Assembly: GCA_964645405.1 (NCBI GenBank)
Contig: CAZYCA010000034.1
Span: 76,016-140,015, forward strand
Direction of reading: 5' to 3'
DNA: 64,000 nt
Source of the DNA: JAMWDF01 sp964645405
GTDB lineage: Bacteria; Ratteibacteria; UBA8468; B48-G9; DSTR01
Below the pieces are notes generated by a model, which did not search any database, had not been told where the DNA came from, and saw only the letters and a list, made by a program, of their open reading frames with translations. Position 1 is the stretch's first letter; every line of letters starts with the position of its first letter. The position numbers were made by a program, and so were the translations under genes. Shown piece after piece: positions 43,854 through 52,162 of the stretch.

Positions 43854-44591
43854 TCACCAGGTTTTCTTGTAAATACCCGGTGGAAAATATTTCACCATCT
43901 CTTCTCCAATCCATTTCATAGCCTGAGCGGGACTCATCTTCCAGTTCGTGGGACAGGCAGCCAGAACTTCCACCAGAGAAAACCCCTTATTTTCTAACTG
44001 ACAGAGGAAAGACTGACGGAGAGCCTTCTTTACCTTTATAATACCTGCCACAGAATCAGCTGCTACCCTCTCCAGATAACAGACTCCATCCAGACTGCTA
44101 AGAAGTTCACATACCCGTATCGGGTAACCATGCAGGGATGGTTCTCTACCATTTGGCGTGGTGGTGGTTTTCCATCCTAAAGGAGTGGTTGGTGCCATCT
44201 GACCTTTTGTCATACCGTAGACCCCATTGTTAACAAAAATAACGCTGATATTCTCACCCCTGGCAGCAGCGTGGACTATCTCGGCTGTGCCAATTGCAGC
44301 CAGGTCTCCATCACCCTGGTAAGTAAAAACAAACCTGTCCGGCAAGACCCTTTTGATACCTGTGGCGACAGCTGGAGCCCGACCGTGAGCAGCCTCCGTC
44401 ACATCAAAATTCCAGTAGTCATAAGCCAGAACAGCACATCCTACCGGGGCAACCCCGATAGTTTTTTCCCGGAGAGATAATTCGTCTATCAGTTCCGCTA
44501 CCAGCCGGTGGATGATGCCATGACCACACCCCGGACAGTAAATCATTACGTTTTCGGTGAGCGAACGGGGTCTGGTGAAGACAGGTTTCAT
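43854..44591 (-). CDS. 2-oxoacid:ferredoxin oxidoreductase, beta (TPP) subunit
   Basis: 245 residues. YCPGCGHGIIHRLVAEL at the start, VAPVGCAVLAYDYW, and the thiamine diphosphate motif TYQGDGDLAAIGTAEI followed by VIFVNNGVYGMTKGQM. It is a KorB/VorA-like catalytic subunit that oxidises 2-oxoglutarate or branched-chain 2-oxoacids to acyl-CoA and reduces ferredoxin. ATGA overlap with the alpha gene. No gamma subunit or ferredoxin-like delta subunit gene is adjacent. Confidence 0.93.
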   Translation of the reverse strand: MKPVFTRPRSLTENVMIYCPGCGHGIIHRLVAELIDELSLREKTIGVAPVGCAVLAYDYWNFDVTEAAHGRAPAVATGIKRVLPDRFVFTYQGDGDLAAIGTAEIVHAAARGENISVIFVNNGVYGMTKGQMAPTTPLGWKTTTTPNGREPSLHGYPIRVCELLSSLDGVCYLERVAADSVAGIIKVKKALRQSFLCQLENKGFSLVEVLAACPTNWKMSPAQAMKWIGEEMVKYFPPGIYKKTW

Positions 44592-45628
44592 TTTTTTCTC
44601 ACCTCTTTAAGAATCTCTTCCGGGGTGGGGATTCCTCCACCTGGTCGGCCATAGAAAAAAAGACGCACCTTCTCCCCAGCAACCATTCTTACATCTTCTA
44701 TCATCTGTCCAAGACTTAACTCTATGACTAAAACCTTGAAAACCTGTTTTATACAGGATTCCAGCTGTTTGTAGGGAAATGGCCAGAGTGTCACTGGCCG
44801 GAAAAGTCCCACCCTGATACCTTCTTTTCTGGCTTGTTCTACCGCTTCCTTAGCAATCCTGGCACAGATACCGAAACTGACAATTAAAAGGTCCATTTTT
44901 TCCGTGTAGTATGTCTCCCACCGGACCTCTCTTTTTTCTATCCTTTCATACTTCCGAGCCAGTTTCCAGTTGTGGGTTTCCAGCACCCCCGGAGTTAAAA
45001 AAAGAGACTTAATGGAATGGGGTTTTCTTCCCCGGCAACCGGTGAGAGCCCATTGCGGAACAACTGTTTTCTTCGGTTTTCCCTTCAGTTTCACCGGCTC
45101 TAATAACTGCGCGACCATGCCATCAGAAAGAATCAGGACAGGATTGCGGTAACGGTCAGCCAGGTCAAAAGCAGAATAAGTAAAATCATAAATTTCCTGA
45201 ACCGACCAGGGAGCCAGAACAATAGTCCTGTAATCGCCGTGGCCACCACCCCTGGTGGATTGAAAATAATCTGACTGGCTGGGTGTAACATCACCAAGGC
45301 CTGGCCCTCCCCGGTTGATGTTAATAACTACTGCTGGTAGTTCACATCCAGCCAGATAGGAAATACCTTCCTGCATCAAAGAAATACCCGGACTGGAAGA
45401 GGAAGTCAACGCCCGGGCACCGGTTACTGCAGCACCAAAGACCATGTTGATCGCTGCCAGTTCACTTTCTGCCTGCAAAAAAACTCCACCACATTCAGGC
45501 ATCCGACGGCTCATGTATTCCGGAAAACGGTTCTGGGGAGTAATGGGATAGCCAGCATAAAAACGGCAACCGGCAGCAATGGCTCCTTCGGCAGCAGCCT
45601 CGCAGCCACTGAGAAGAACAGTTTTCAT
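44588..45628 (-). CDS. 2-oxoacid:ferredoxin oxidoreductase, alpha subunit
   Basis: 346 residues. GCEAAAEGAIAAGCRFYAGY, PITPQNRFPEYMSRRMPE, QAESELAAINMVFGAAVTGA, TSSSSPGISLMQEGISYLAG, and SDYFQSTRGGGHGDYRTIVL mark the pyrimidine-binding and core domains of KorA/VorB. It combines with the adjoining beta subunit; the substrate (2-oxoglutarate or 2-oxoisovalerate) cannot be told. It overlaps the DUF1318 lipoprotein gene by 4 bases. Confidence 0.93.
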   Translation of the reverse strand: MKTVLLSGCEAAAEGAIAAGCRFYAGYPITPQNRFPEYMSRRMPECGGVFLQAESELAAINMVFGAAVTGARALTSSSSPGISLMQEGISYLAGCELPAVVININRGGPGLGDVTPSQSDYFQSTRGGGHGDYRTIVLAPWSVQEIYDFTYSAFDLADRYRNPVLILSDGMVAQLLEPVKLKGKPKKTVVPQWALTGCRGRKPHSIKSLFLTPGVLETHNWKLARKYERIEKREVRWETYYTEKMDLLIVSFGICARIAKEAVEQARKEGIRVGLFRPVTLWPFPYKQLESCIKQVFKVLVIELSLGQMIEDVRMVAGEKVRLFFYGRPGGGIPTPEEILKEVRKK

Positions 45629-46179
45629 TTTTTTCTGACCCAGGTGCCATCAGGCTGCTGGACCCAGGCGCCGCCAGGTGTATATTTTTTAATCATAACT
45701 TCAGCAAAGATACTGCGGAAGGTTTTTTCCTGGTTAGGGTCAGCCCTGTTAATCTTCATCAGTTCAGCAATCATGGATTGCCTTTCCTGATTTTCTTTAT
45801 TCATATAATCGGTAACCTCTGCCAGCAGACTGGCTGGTGGTGTTTCCTTAAGAACCAGAGAAAAAGAGTTTGTTTCACCAAGATAACCCCTGGCTTTATA
45901 CTCGTTAATTTTCTCCCTCCAGGATTCACGTCTTTGTTTAATCTGGTCAAGAACCGGTGAAGAAGTTTTTATCTCGCGGCTTATTCCCACCTCTTCGGCC
46001 CAGGCATTATGAGACAGGTCCAGGTGGAATAAGGACTGTCCCGGAACTTTCCCTGGTTCTGCCGGACCAAGTAAATCATCAGCAGCCTTTTTAATCTTCT
46101 CCTCAGGAAAGGTTACATAAACATTAACTATCGCACAGCCAAGCAAGAATATAGCTGCCACTGCCGTTATCCATTTCAT
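45625..46179 (-). CDS. DUF1318 (YdbL-like) lipoprotein
   Basis: 184 residues with a lipoprotein signal peptide ending LLGC (Cys15), followed by AIVNVYVTFPEEKIKKAADD, which matches the 'VNVYFPE..V..AA.....' start of DUF1318/YdbL proteins. The remainder is helical and charged, ending AWVQQPDGTWVRK. YdbL-type proteins accompany the envelope proteins YdbH and YnbE. AAGGAGGAGAAGAA precedes the ATG. As first gene of the operon it precedes the ferredoxin oxidoreductase, an odd partnership. Confidence 0.78.
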   Translation of the reverse strand: MKWITAVAAIFLLGCAIVNVYVTFPEEKIKKAADDLLGPAEPGKVPGQSLFHLDLSHNAWAEEVGISREIKTSSPVLDQIKQRRESWREKINEYKARGYLGETNSFSLVLKETPPASLLAEVTDYMNKENQERQSMIAELMKINRADPNQEKTFRSIFAEVMIKKYTPGGAWVQQPDGTWVRKK

Positions 46180-46211
46180 TTCTTCTCCTCCTTTATTTTA
46201 TAGGTGCTTTC

Positions 46212-46240
46212 ATTATATTTTTTTTGACCAAAACAGGCAA
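46212..46240 (-). promoter_or_regulatory. promoter of the DUF1318-oxidoreductase-radC-pyk operon, with palindrome in spacer
   Basis: Minus strand TTGCCT, 17 bases, TATAAT. The leader is about 27 bases with AAGGAGGAG before the ATG at 46179. The spacer holds TTTTG-AC-CAAAA (46222-46233), a possible operator. Confidence 0.65.
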
Positions 46241-46247
46241 CCTCCTT

Positions 46248-47417
46248 TCACCAGGCAAGAACGATAACTGTAGCGTACCGGTCAGGAGCTTTTTCTGGTA
46301 AACCAGTCAAAAACACGCGGTTTCCTTCCTGTTTAAACTTTACAGGTTTGCCAGTAGTTAAAAAATAGGCCTGTTTAACTTTTTGTCGGACAGAAGCGAC
46401 AACAAACTCCCGGTGCCAGTAAAGTACATGCAGATACATTTTGTTTTCACCCCGGGTAGCCCCTCCCCAGGGGGTAGCCAGCGGCGTGGGTATCTGATTA
46501 TCAATCCCCTGTTTTGTCCCGTAGATACTCTCCCCATTTTTTTTCAGCCACTTGCCAGCTTCCAGGAGAATCTGGCGGTCTGTCTCCGGGATAGAACCAT
46601 CAGGGCCAGGACCCACATTGATGGTGTAATTACCTCCATGGGACGCACAAAGAATTAAGTTTCTGATAACCTGATAGGGTGTTTTCGGATGTTTATCACC
46701 GGGGATATATCCCCACCAGAAATCAGAAAGAGGCATCACGCATTCCCAGGGTCGGTCTTTTACTTCAATCTTCTGCTCGGAATGAGTGTCAAAATCTTCC
46801 GGCGTTGTACTGCGGTCGTTAATCAAAATGGAAGGTTGATATTTTCTAACCATCGCATTCAGCCTTTTTGCCTGCCAGTCTTTTGCCTGGTATGGCCAGC
46901 TTCCGTCATACCAGAGAATATCTATCTGGCCATAACGGCTGACCAGTTCTTCCACCTGTCCATGAACATAAGCGAGAAATTTTCTCCATTCCTTTGAATT
47001 TTTATTCGGACCATGGTGATAGGCTGGCCAGCGCCAGTCTAAAAGTGAATAGTAAAGACCAATCCCCATATTATACTGGCGACAGGTTGCTACAAACTCC
47101 GCCACCAGATCTCTACCACAGAATTGATAAGCATTAAAACAGCTGTGACAGCTATGAAAAAGGGAAAAACCATCGTGGTGGCGGGTAGTCAAGATTACAT
47201 AACTCATTCCGGCTTCTTTAGCCAGTTTCACCCAGGTTTCAGCCACACCGGCCGCAGGCCGAAACCTCTCAGCCAGCCTGGCATAATCTTCTGCTGGTAT
47301 CTTTTCCCACCACATAACCCACTCACCCCGTCCTAAAAGACTATAAAGACCCCAGTGGAGAAAAAGACCAAACCTTGCCTTCTGCCACCATTCCAGTTTT
47401 TCCTTATTCTTCTTCAT
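46248..47417 (-). CDS. glycoside hydrolase family 29 alpha-L-fucosidase, cytoplasmic
   Basis: 389 residues. RFGLFLHWGLYSLLGRGEW, YVILTTRHHDGFSLFHS, GIGLYYSLLDWRWPAYH, and nucleophile Asp171 in QIDILWYDGSWPY are the GH29 hallmarks. The enzyme releases L-fucose from glycans. No signal peptide is present, so imported oligosaccharides are the substrate. AGGGGGG precedes the ATG, which overlaps the methyltransferase stop by 4 bases. It is the last gene of the ROK operon. Confidence 0.93.
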   Translation of the reverse strand: MKKNKEKLEWWQKARFGLFLHWGLYSLLGRGEWVMWWEKIPAEDYARLAERFRPAAGVAETWVKLAKEAGMSYVILTTRHHDGFSLFHSCHSCFNAYQFCGRDLVAEFVATCRQYNMGIGLYYSLLDWRWPAYHHGPNKNSKEWRKFLAYVHGQVEELVSRYGQIDILWYDGSWPYQAKDWQAKRLNAMVRKYQPSILINDRSTTPEDFDTHSEQKIEVKDRPWECVMPLSDFWWGYIPGDKHPKTPYQVIRNLILCASHGGNYTINVGPGPDGSIPETDRQILLEAGKWLKKNGESIYGTKQGIDNQIPTPLATPWGGATRGENKMYLHVLYWHREFVVASVRQKVKQAYFLTTGKPVKFKQEGNRVFLTGLPEKAPDRYATVIVLAW

Positions 47418-48883
47418 AGACCCCCCTTTTCTCTGACCAGCGTTTTACAGGCTTTCTCTATCACTTTCCCTAACTCTTTCTCTGTCTCTTCTGAGATACC
47501 ACAAACATGCTCCTGTTGAAGAATCTCTTCGGCAATCTCCTTGGCTTTTTTCACAGCGCTTTTCCCGGAACCAGCCAGCCAGCAATTCAACGTTTCCCGG
47601 GAAAAAATTTGGGGTTGCCAGTGTTCCTTCCGGTAGAAACTCACTGTATGCTGGCTACCAGCAAAAAAACCACCTGGCCCTGTTTCCTTGATTAGTTCCA
47701 GAGCCAGTGTTTCTTCATTCACAGCAAATCCCTGTGCCATCCTCTTGAGGGCACCGGCATATTCATTGTCAACAACCAGCTGTACTGGCGAATTCATTTC
47801 TGCTCCGGAAAGAAGTCCAAAACATTCTATGCCGGCTGAACCAGCAAGCAGAGCAGGAATGGTATTGAAAGAAGCCTGCAGTCCTGCCTCCACCCCGGGT
47901 TCCTTAGCATCCGGATAGACAGCACTCGCCCATAAACCTGCATTTAACCTTCTGGCTATCTGTCCCATAGCAAGTATGACAAGTGCCCGTTCTGGTCTCC
48001 CAAAAGGAAACATACCTGTCTTCATATCCAGCACAGAGGAGTTAGTCTGCAACCATAATTTTCTCAGGTTATAGCAGTAACGGTAAAGAAGGCTGACAAA
48101 AAGAGATTCCGCTAAATCAAGACTCACCACAGAAGCTAAAGTCGCCGGTGCAGAACCACCAGCAGAGTGCATAAACCCGATTCCCGCCAGAAGTCCTTTT
48201 TTCCAGAACTGGACAAAGATTTCTGCTTCCACCGAAGCAAATCTTAAAGGGGAAACCAGTTCTACTTCCGCAAAGGTCCTTTTCCGTAGCGACTCCTTTT
48301 TTTCAGCAGCAACAATTTCACCCATCTCCAGAATATAAGGTATAAGTTCTACACTGCGGACTTCTCCGCAGCCGCTGGGTTTGGTACTGGCATATTTCCA
48401 GGCTAAAAGTCTCATGTAAAGAGGCCCCAAAACTGCCGGTACATCTGCAGGCACTCCCATAGCCCCTAAACGGTCAATATTCTGCAGAGCATCACCCAGT
48501 CGGGTCATCTCCGCCACTGTATTCAGGGTATGGGGCTGTATTTCTCCTTTGAGGTTCAGGTAGTACTGAGGATAGGTCCCGGAAGTTACTTCCAGTCCGT
48601 TGTTTCTGCTGCGGCGCTCTCCCCAGGGGAAAAGGCAGGATGTTTCCAATCCTTCCACTCCATCGTACTGTGGTGTGGAAGTGGCTACCAGCTCTTCCAT
48701 GACCTTTTCCGGGAAACAAACAGGTTTATCTTTTCTTTCCAGTCTGGCTCCATGGGAAACAAGAAGGTCAATCAGAACTTCATTTTCCACCAGCACGCCA
48801 ATCTCTGAAAGAATTCTCAGGGCATTCCGGTAGATTTTATCTTCTTCCTCACGGGTTAAAATTTCTTTTTCCCAGGGAATCAC
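47414..48883 (-). CDS. MttB-family (trimethylamine methyltransferase-like) protein without pyrrolysine
   Basis: 489 residues starting at GTG after AAAGGAC. ALRILSEIGVLVENEVLIDL and LVSHGARLERKD form the family's N-terminus; VTSGTYPQYYLNLKGEIQPH, SGCGEVRSVELIPYILEMG, ILAMGQIARRLNAGLWASA, and GGFFAGSQHTVSFYRKEHW match the DUF/MttB TIM barrel. The frame has no in-frame TAG, so it belongs to the non-pyrrolysine branch, whose studied members (MtgB, MtpB, MtcB types) demethylate glycine betaine, proline betaine or carnitine. A corrinoid partner protein is not encoded nearby. It follows the creatininase-family gene by 13 bases and overlaps the fucosidase gene. Confidence 0.88.
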   Translation of the reverse strand: MIPWEKEILTREEEDKIYRNALRILSEIGVLVENEVLIDLLVSHGARLERKDKPVCFPEKVMEELVATSTPQYDGVEGLETSCLFPWGERRSRNNGLEVTSGTYPQYYLNLKGEIQPHTLNTVAEMTRLGDALQNIDRLGAMGVPADVPAVLGPLYMRLLAWKYASTKPSGCGEVRSVELIPYILEMGEIVAAEKKESLRKRTFAEVELVSPLRFASVEAEIFVQFWKKGLLAGIGFMHSAGGSAPATLASVVSLDLAESLFVSLLYRYCYNLRKLWLQTNSSVLDMKTGMFPFGRPERALVILAMGQIARRLNAGLWASAVYPDAKEPGVEAGLQASFNTIPALLAGSAGIECFGLLSGAEMNSPVQLVVDNEYAGALKRMAQGFAVNEETLALELIKETGPGGFFAGSQHTVSFYRKEHWQPQIFSRETLNCWLAGSGKSAVKKAKEIAEEILQQEHVCGISEETEKELGKVIEKACKTLVREKGGL

Positions 48884-48896
48884 TATTTGTCCTTTC

Positions 48897-49751
48897 TTAA
48901 AAAATTGCTTTCCGAACAGGTGTCACCCGGAATTTTTGTTTCCTTTTCCGGTGGATCATCTGGTTAACCAGTTTGCACCCGTTGGCTACCAGTTCCCGGA
49001 CAAGCTTTTCTCCCAGAAGGCGGCTTGCCTGGAAAGGGTCCCCCATCACACCAATTTTTATCTCCGGCCTCTGCGTGACGAAAGGAGCCACCCAGGAAAG
49101 GTCCAGATTTTTTTCCACCAGTTGATACCAGTCCGGGTCCTGCCTCATTTTCTTAACAATACCGGGTTTATCCAGTGTTCTCCGGTTAAGATGAACACTT
49201 TCCGGGGCCAGAACCATCATCAGAGAAGTCTCAAACATACCCGCATGGAAATCTCCCTTCTGTCTGCACTGTTTTGCCCAGTTGTCTGACAATTCCCAGA
49301 CCGGAACCACAGCCAGAAGACAATCAGAAAAATGCGGACGCCTGTGAAAATAAAGATGTTTGAAGTTCATCAGGGCCTGATAGTTTTCGCTTCCACCATG
49401 TCCGAGAAGAAAAATGACATTAAGTATACCCTGGTGAAAAAGAGAATCGGCTATGTCACAGAGAAGCGGAACGACTGTTTCCGGGTAAACATTAATGGTT
49501 CCCGGAAGAGTCCCCCCTGAGAACATATAGGGAAAAAGGGGGGCTACCAGACACTCACTTTTTTTCGCTATCCTGACAGCTATCTGCCAGGCAAGATGAC
49601 AGTCAGTAAAAGTACTCAGGTGGTAACCATGCTGCTCCACTACTCCGAGAGGAACAATCACCGTGCGACAGCCTGAGTGGATTAATTGCCGTATTTGCTC
49701 CACTGTCAGTTCCTGCCAGAGATACGGTCGAGGTATCTTTTTCCCTGCCAT
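48897..49751 (-). CDS. creatininase-family amidohydrolase
   Basis: 284 residues. TVIVPLGVVEQHGYHLSTFT contains the E and H metal ligands, followed by DCHLAWQIA (Asp), VIFLLGHGGSEN (His), and FHAGMFETSLMM (Glu). This is the binuclear metal site of the creatininase superfamily, which includes creatinine amidohydrolase, MftE and FAPy deformylase (ArfB). A GTG at 49757 is also possible, but the ATG at 49751 sits better behind AGGGGG. It lies between ald and the MttB-like gene. Confidence 0.9.
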   Translation of the reverse strand: MAGKKIPRPYLWQELTVEQIRQLIHSGCRTVIVPLGVVEQHGYHLSTFTDCHLAWQIAVRIAKKSECLVAPLFPYMFSGGTLPGTINVYPETVVPLLCDIADSLFHQGILNVIFLLGHGGSENYQALMNFKHLYFHRRPHFSDCLLAVVPVWELSDNWAKQCRQKGDFHAGMFETSLMMVLAPESVHLNRRTLDKPGIVKKMRQDPDWYQLVEKNLDLSWVAPFVTQRPEIKIGVMGDPFQASRLLGEKLVRELVANGCKLVNQMIHRKRKQKFRVTPVRKAIF

Positions 49752-49767
49752 CTCCACCCCCTTAATG

Positions 49768-50850
49768 TTATTTTTTCTTCTGGAAAGCTGCTGCCAGAGA
49801 AGGATTCTTTATTTCCCCCAGGTAAAGAGCCATTCCTTTTTCCAGTCCGGGATTACTCCGGCAGGCTTTTTCTCCCTGTTTCACCAGTAATTGAAGATAA
49901 GGAAAACTGGCGTAGGAAAGAGCACAGGTAGATGTTCTGGGTACTACTCCGGGTATATTGGGAACACAGTAGTGCACTATTCCTTCTTCCAGAAAAATTG
50001 GTGACCGGTGCGTGGTAGGCCTGCTGGTCTCAAATACTCCACCTTCATCAATGGAAACATCTACCAGAACTGTTCCCTTTTCCAGCAACCGCAAGTCTTC
50101 TCTCCTAACTAAAACAGGTGTCCGGCAACCAGGAATAAGGACAGCACCAATAACCACATCTGCTTCCCTGATGGCCTGGTGTAAATTCTTCCGGTTGGAA
50201 TAAAGAATCTCGGCAGCAGGAAAATTATCCTCCAGAAACCTCATCCGTTCCTGGTTGGTCTCCAGGATACATACCCGGGCACCTATACCGGTCGCTATTT
50301 TGACAGCATTAAAGCCGACTGTGCCACCACCAATGATAACTACCTTACCCTTTCTCACTCCAGATACACCGCTGAGGAGAACCCCTTTCCCTCCATATTC
50401 CTTCTCCAGATACTTCATCCCCTGCTGCACAGATAGTCTGCCGGCAATCTCGCTCATCGGTCTGAGAATAGGCCGCAGTCCATCTTCCTCTACCAGTTCA
50501 TAAGCAATGCAGATAACTTTTCTCTTCTTCAGTTCCTCAGTCATCTCCCTGTTGGCAGAAAAGTGAAAAAAAGTGAAAAGAATCTGCCCCTGCCGCAAAA
50601 ATGACCATTCGCTTTCCTGTGGTTCTTTCACTTTCACCACCAGTTCAGCCTGCCGGTAAATATCCTCAGCAGTTTCCACCAGCAAAGCCCCCATCTTTTC
50701 ATATTCTTCATCCGGGAAGCCAGCGCCCAGTCCTGCCCCCTTTTCCACCAGGATGGTTGCACCCTCTGCCACCAGATGCCCGACTATTTCCGGGATGAGA
50801 CCGACACGGTATTCTTCAGTCTTGACTTCCCTGGGAACCCCAACAACCAT
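49768..50850 (-). CDS. ald: alanine dehydrogenase
   Basis: 360 residues, the normal length. VGVPREVKTEEYRVGLIPE, VKVKEPQESEW, FHFSANREMTEELKKRKV and the NAD-binding VVIIGGGTVGFNAVKIATG (about 170-188), then an ILEEGIVHYCVPNIPGVVPRTST-like end (PNIPGVVPRTSTCALSYA). It interconverts L-alanine and pyruvate + ammonia with NAD. GAGGAGATAAA lies before the start. It follows the DegT gene by 1 base, giving the operon a route from amino group transfer to free ammonia. Confidence 0.95.
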   Translation of the reverse strand: MVVGVPREVKTEEYRVGLIPEIVGHLVAEGATILVEKGAGLGAGFPDEEYEKMGALLVETAEDIYRQAELVVKVKEPQESEWSFLRQGQILFTFFHFSANREMTEELKKRKVICIAYELVEEDGLRPILRPMSEIAGRLSVQQGMKYLEKEYGGKGVLLSGVSGVRKGKVVIIGGGTVGFNAVKIATGIGARVCILETNQERMRFLEDNFPAAEILYSNRKNLHQAIREADVVIGAVLIPGCRTPVLVRREDLRLLEKGTVLVDVSIDEGGVFETSRPTTHRSPIFLEEGIVHYCVPNIPGVVPRTSTCALSYASFPYLQLLVKQGEKACRSNPGLEKGMALYLGEIKNPSLAAAFQKKK

Positions 50851-50851
50851 T

Positions 50852-52162
50852 TTATCTCCTCATACTTTCCACCACTTCTATCACCGCCTGTGTCATATAC
50901 TCCAGTTGCTCCTGCGTTAAGGGATAAAGAGGAAGATGGGTAAATTTATGGCGGAATGCTTCTTCTGCCACCGGACAGGATTTCTCCATCTCTTTTGTAT
51001 CGTAACCAAGCTGTCGCAGAATGCTGAACTTATAAAGCGGCGCAAAATGCGGTATCTGCACCACTCCTTTAGCCTCCAGTTTCTTCTTGAAAGTCTGAAT
51101 ATCACCCCGGAAATATTTCGGCTCTAACTGGAAAAGGTAAAGGTGATGCGAGGACTGGAAATTCCTGTCGTCGCCTTTCTGGGGAATAATCCCGGGTATT
51201 TTAGAAAAGCGTGCGGTGAGATACTGCGCATTCTTTCTCCTGGTGGCAATAATGGATTTCAGACGTCTCAGCTGTAGCAGAAAAGCCAGAGCCTGAATTT
51301 CTGTCACAGAATGGTTGCCAGCAGCAAAATAACCGTTTTTCCCTTTCAGCGCTATCACATCATACAGCCAGGTCGGAATCTTCCGGGTAGGGTCCAGACC
51401 CACAAAACGAGCCTGAGGAAAATACTTGCCAAAGGATAGATTGGTAACCAGCAGTCCCCCTTCGCCCAGGGTGTTCACATTTTTGACTTCGTGAAAACTG
51501 TAGGAGCCAAAATCTCCTATTGTCCCTGCCATTTTTCCCCGGTAGACAGCCCCGAAAGCATGGGCAGCGTCTTCAATAACTACTATTCCCTTTTTTCTTG
51601 CCAGTTCCATAATGGGCGCCATGTCCACCGGATAACCACCCAGATGTACAGGAATGATGACCTTTGTTTTCCTGGTAATTTTTCTGGCAACATCAGCCGG
51701 GTCCATATTGAGGGTGTGAGGGTCAACATCTGCCAGGACTACCCTGGCACCAACTTCCAGAGGATACAGAATGGTAGAAATGAAAGTAATAGCAGGAGCA
51801 ATAACTTCATCCCCGGCTTTCAGACCAGCGTACTTATACCCGATTTCAAAACCAGCCGTAGCATTGGTTAAAAGACAGGTATACTTCGTTTTCAGAAATT
51901 TTTTGGCCGCAGTCTCTGCTTCCTGAACTTTATTCCCCAGGGTGAGTTTCCCGGCTCTGGCAGATACCTCAGCCAGCCTTTTCAGAGCAAAATCTAACTT
52001 TTCCCTCCTTTCCTGATACTGGCTCTCCTGCTCTTTTGCCGGGGGTAGAAGAAAACGTATAAACTCTTGAATGTCATCTACATTAAAGTGCTCACCCACT
52101 GCTGACCAGGGAACCCTGGCTGCCCCTGTATCATACCGAAAGTCTGACACTTTTCTTCTCAC
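50852..52162 (-). CDS. DegT/DnrJ/EryC1 family PLP aminotransferase
   Basis: 436 residues starting at GTG behind AAAGGAGGAGACC, inside the 3' end of the ROK gene. FLKTKYTCLLTNATAGFEIG, GDEVIAPAITFISTILYPLE, VVIEDAAHAFGAVYRGK and the PLP-lysine site FGSYSFHEVKNVNTLGEGG (Lys227) define the family. These enzymes usually transfer an amino group to a keto-sugar. Here the gene is between a ROK regulator and ald, not in a polysaccharide cluster, so a catabolic or signalling role on an amino- or keto-sugar is possible. Confidence 0.92.
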   Translation of the reverse strand: MRRKVSDFRYDTGAARVPWSAVGEHFNVDDIQEFIRFLLPPAKEQESQYQERREKLDFALKRLAEVSARAGKLTLGNKVQEAETAAKKFLKTKYTCLLTNATAGFEIGYKYAGLKAGDEVIAPAITFISTILYPLEVGARVVLADVDPHTLNMDPADVARKITRKTKVIIPVHLGGYPVDMAPIMELARKKGIVVIEDAAHAFGAVYRGKMAGTIGDFGSYSFHEVKNVNTLGEGGLLVTNLSFGKYFPQARFVGLDPTRKIPTWLYDVIALKGKNGYFAAGNHSVTEIQALAFLLQLRRLKSIIATRRKNAQYLTARFSKIPGIIPQKGDDRNFQSSHHLYLFQLEPKYFRGDIQTFKKKLEAKGVVQIPHFAPLYKFSILRQLGYDTKEMEKSCPVAEEAFRHKFTHLPLYPLTQEQLEYMTQAVIEVVESMRR

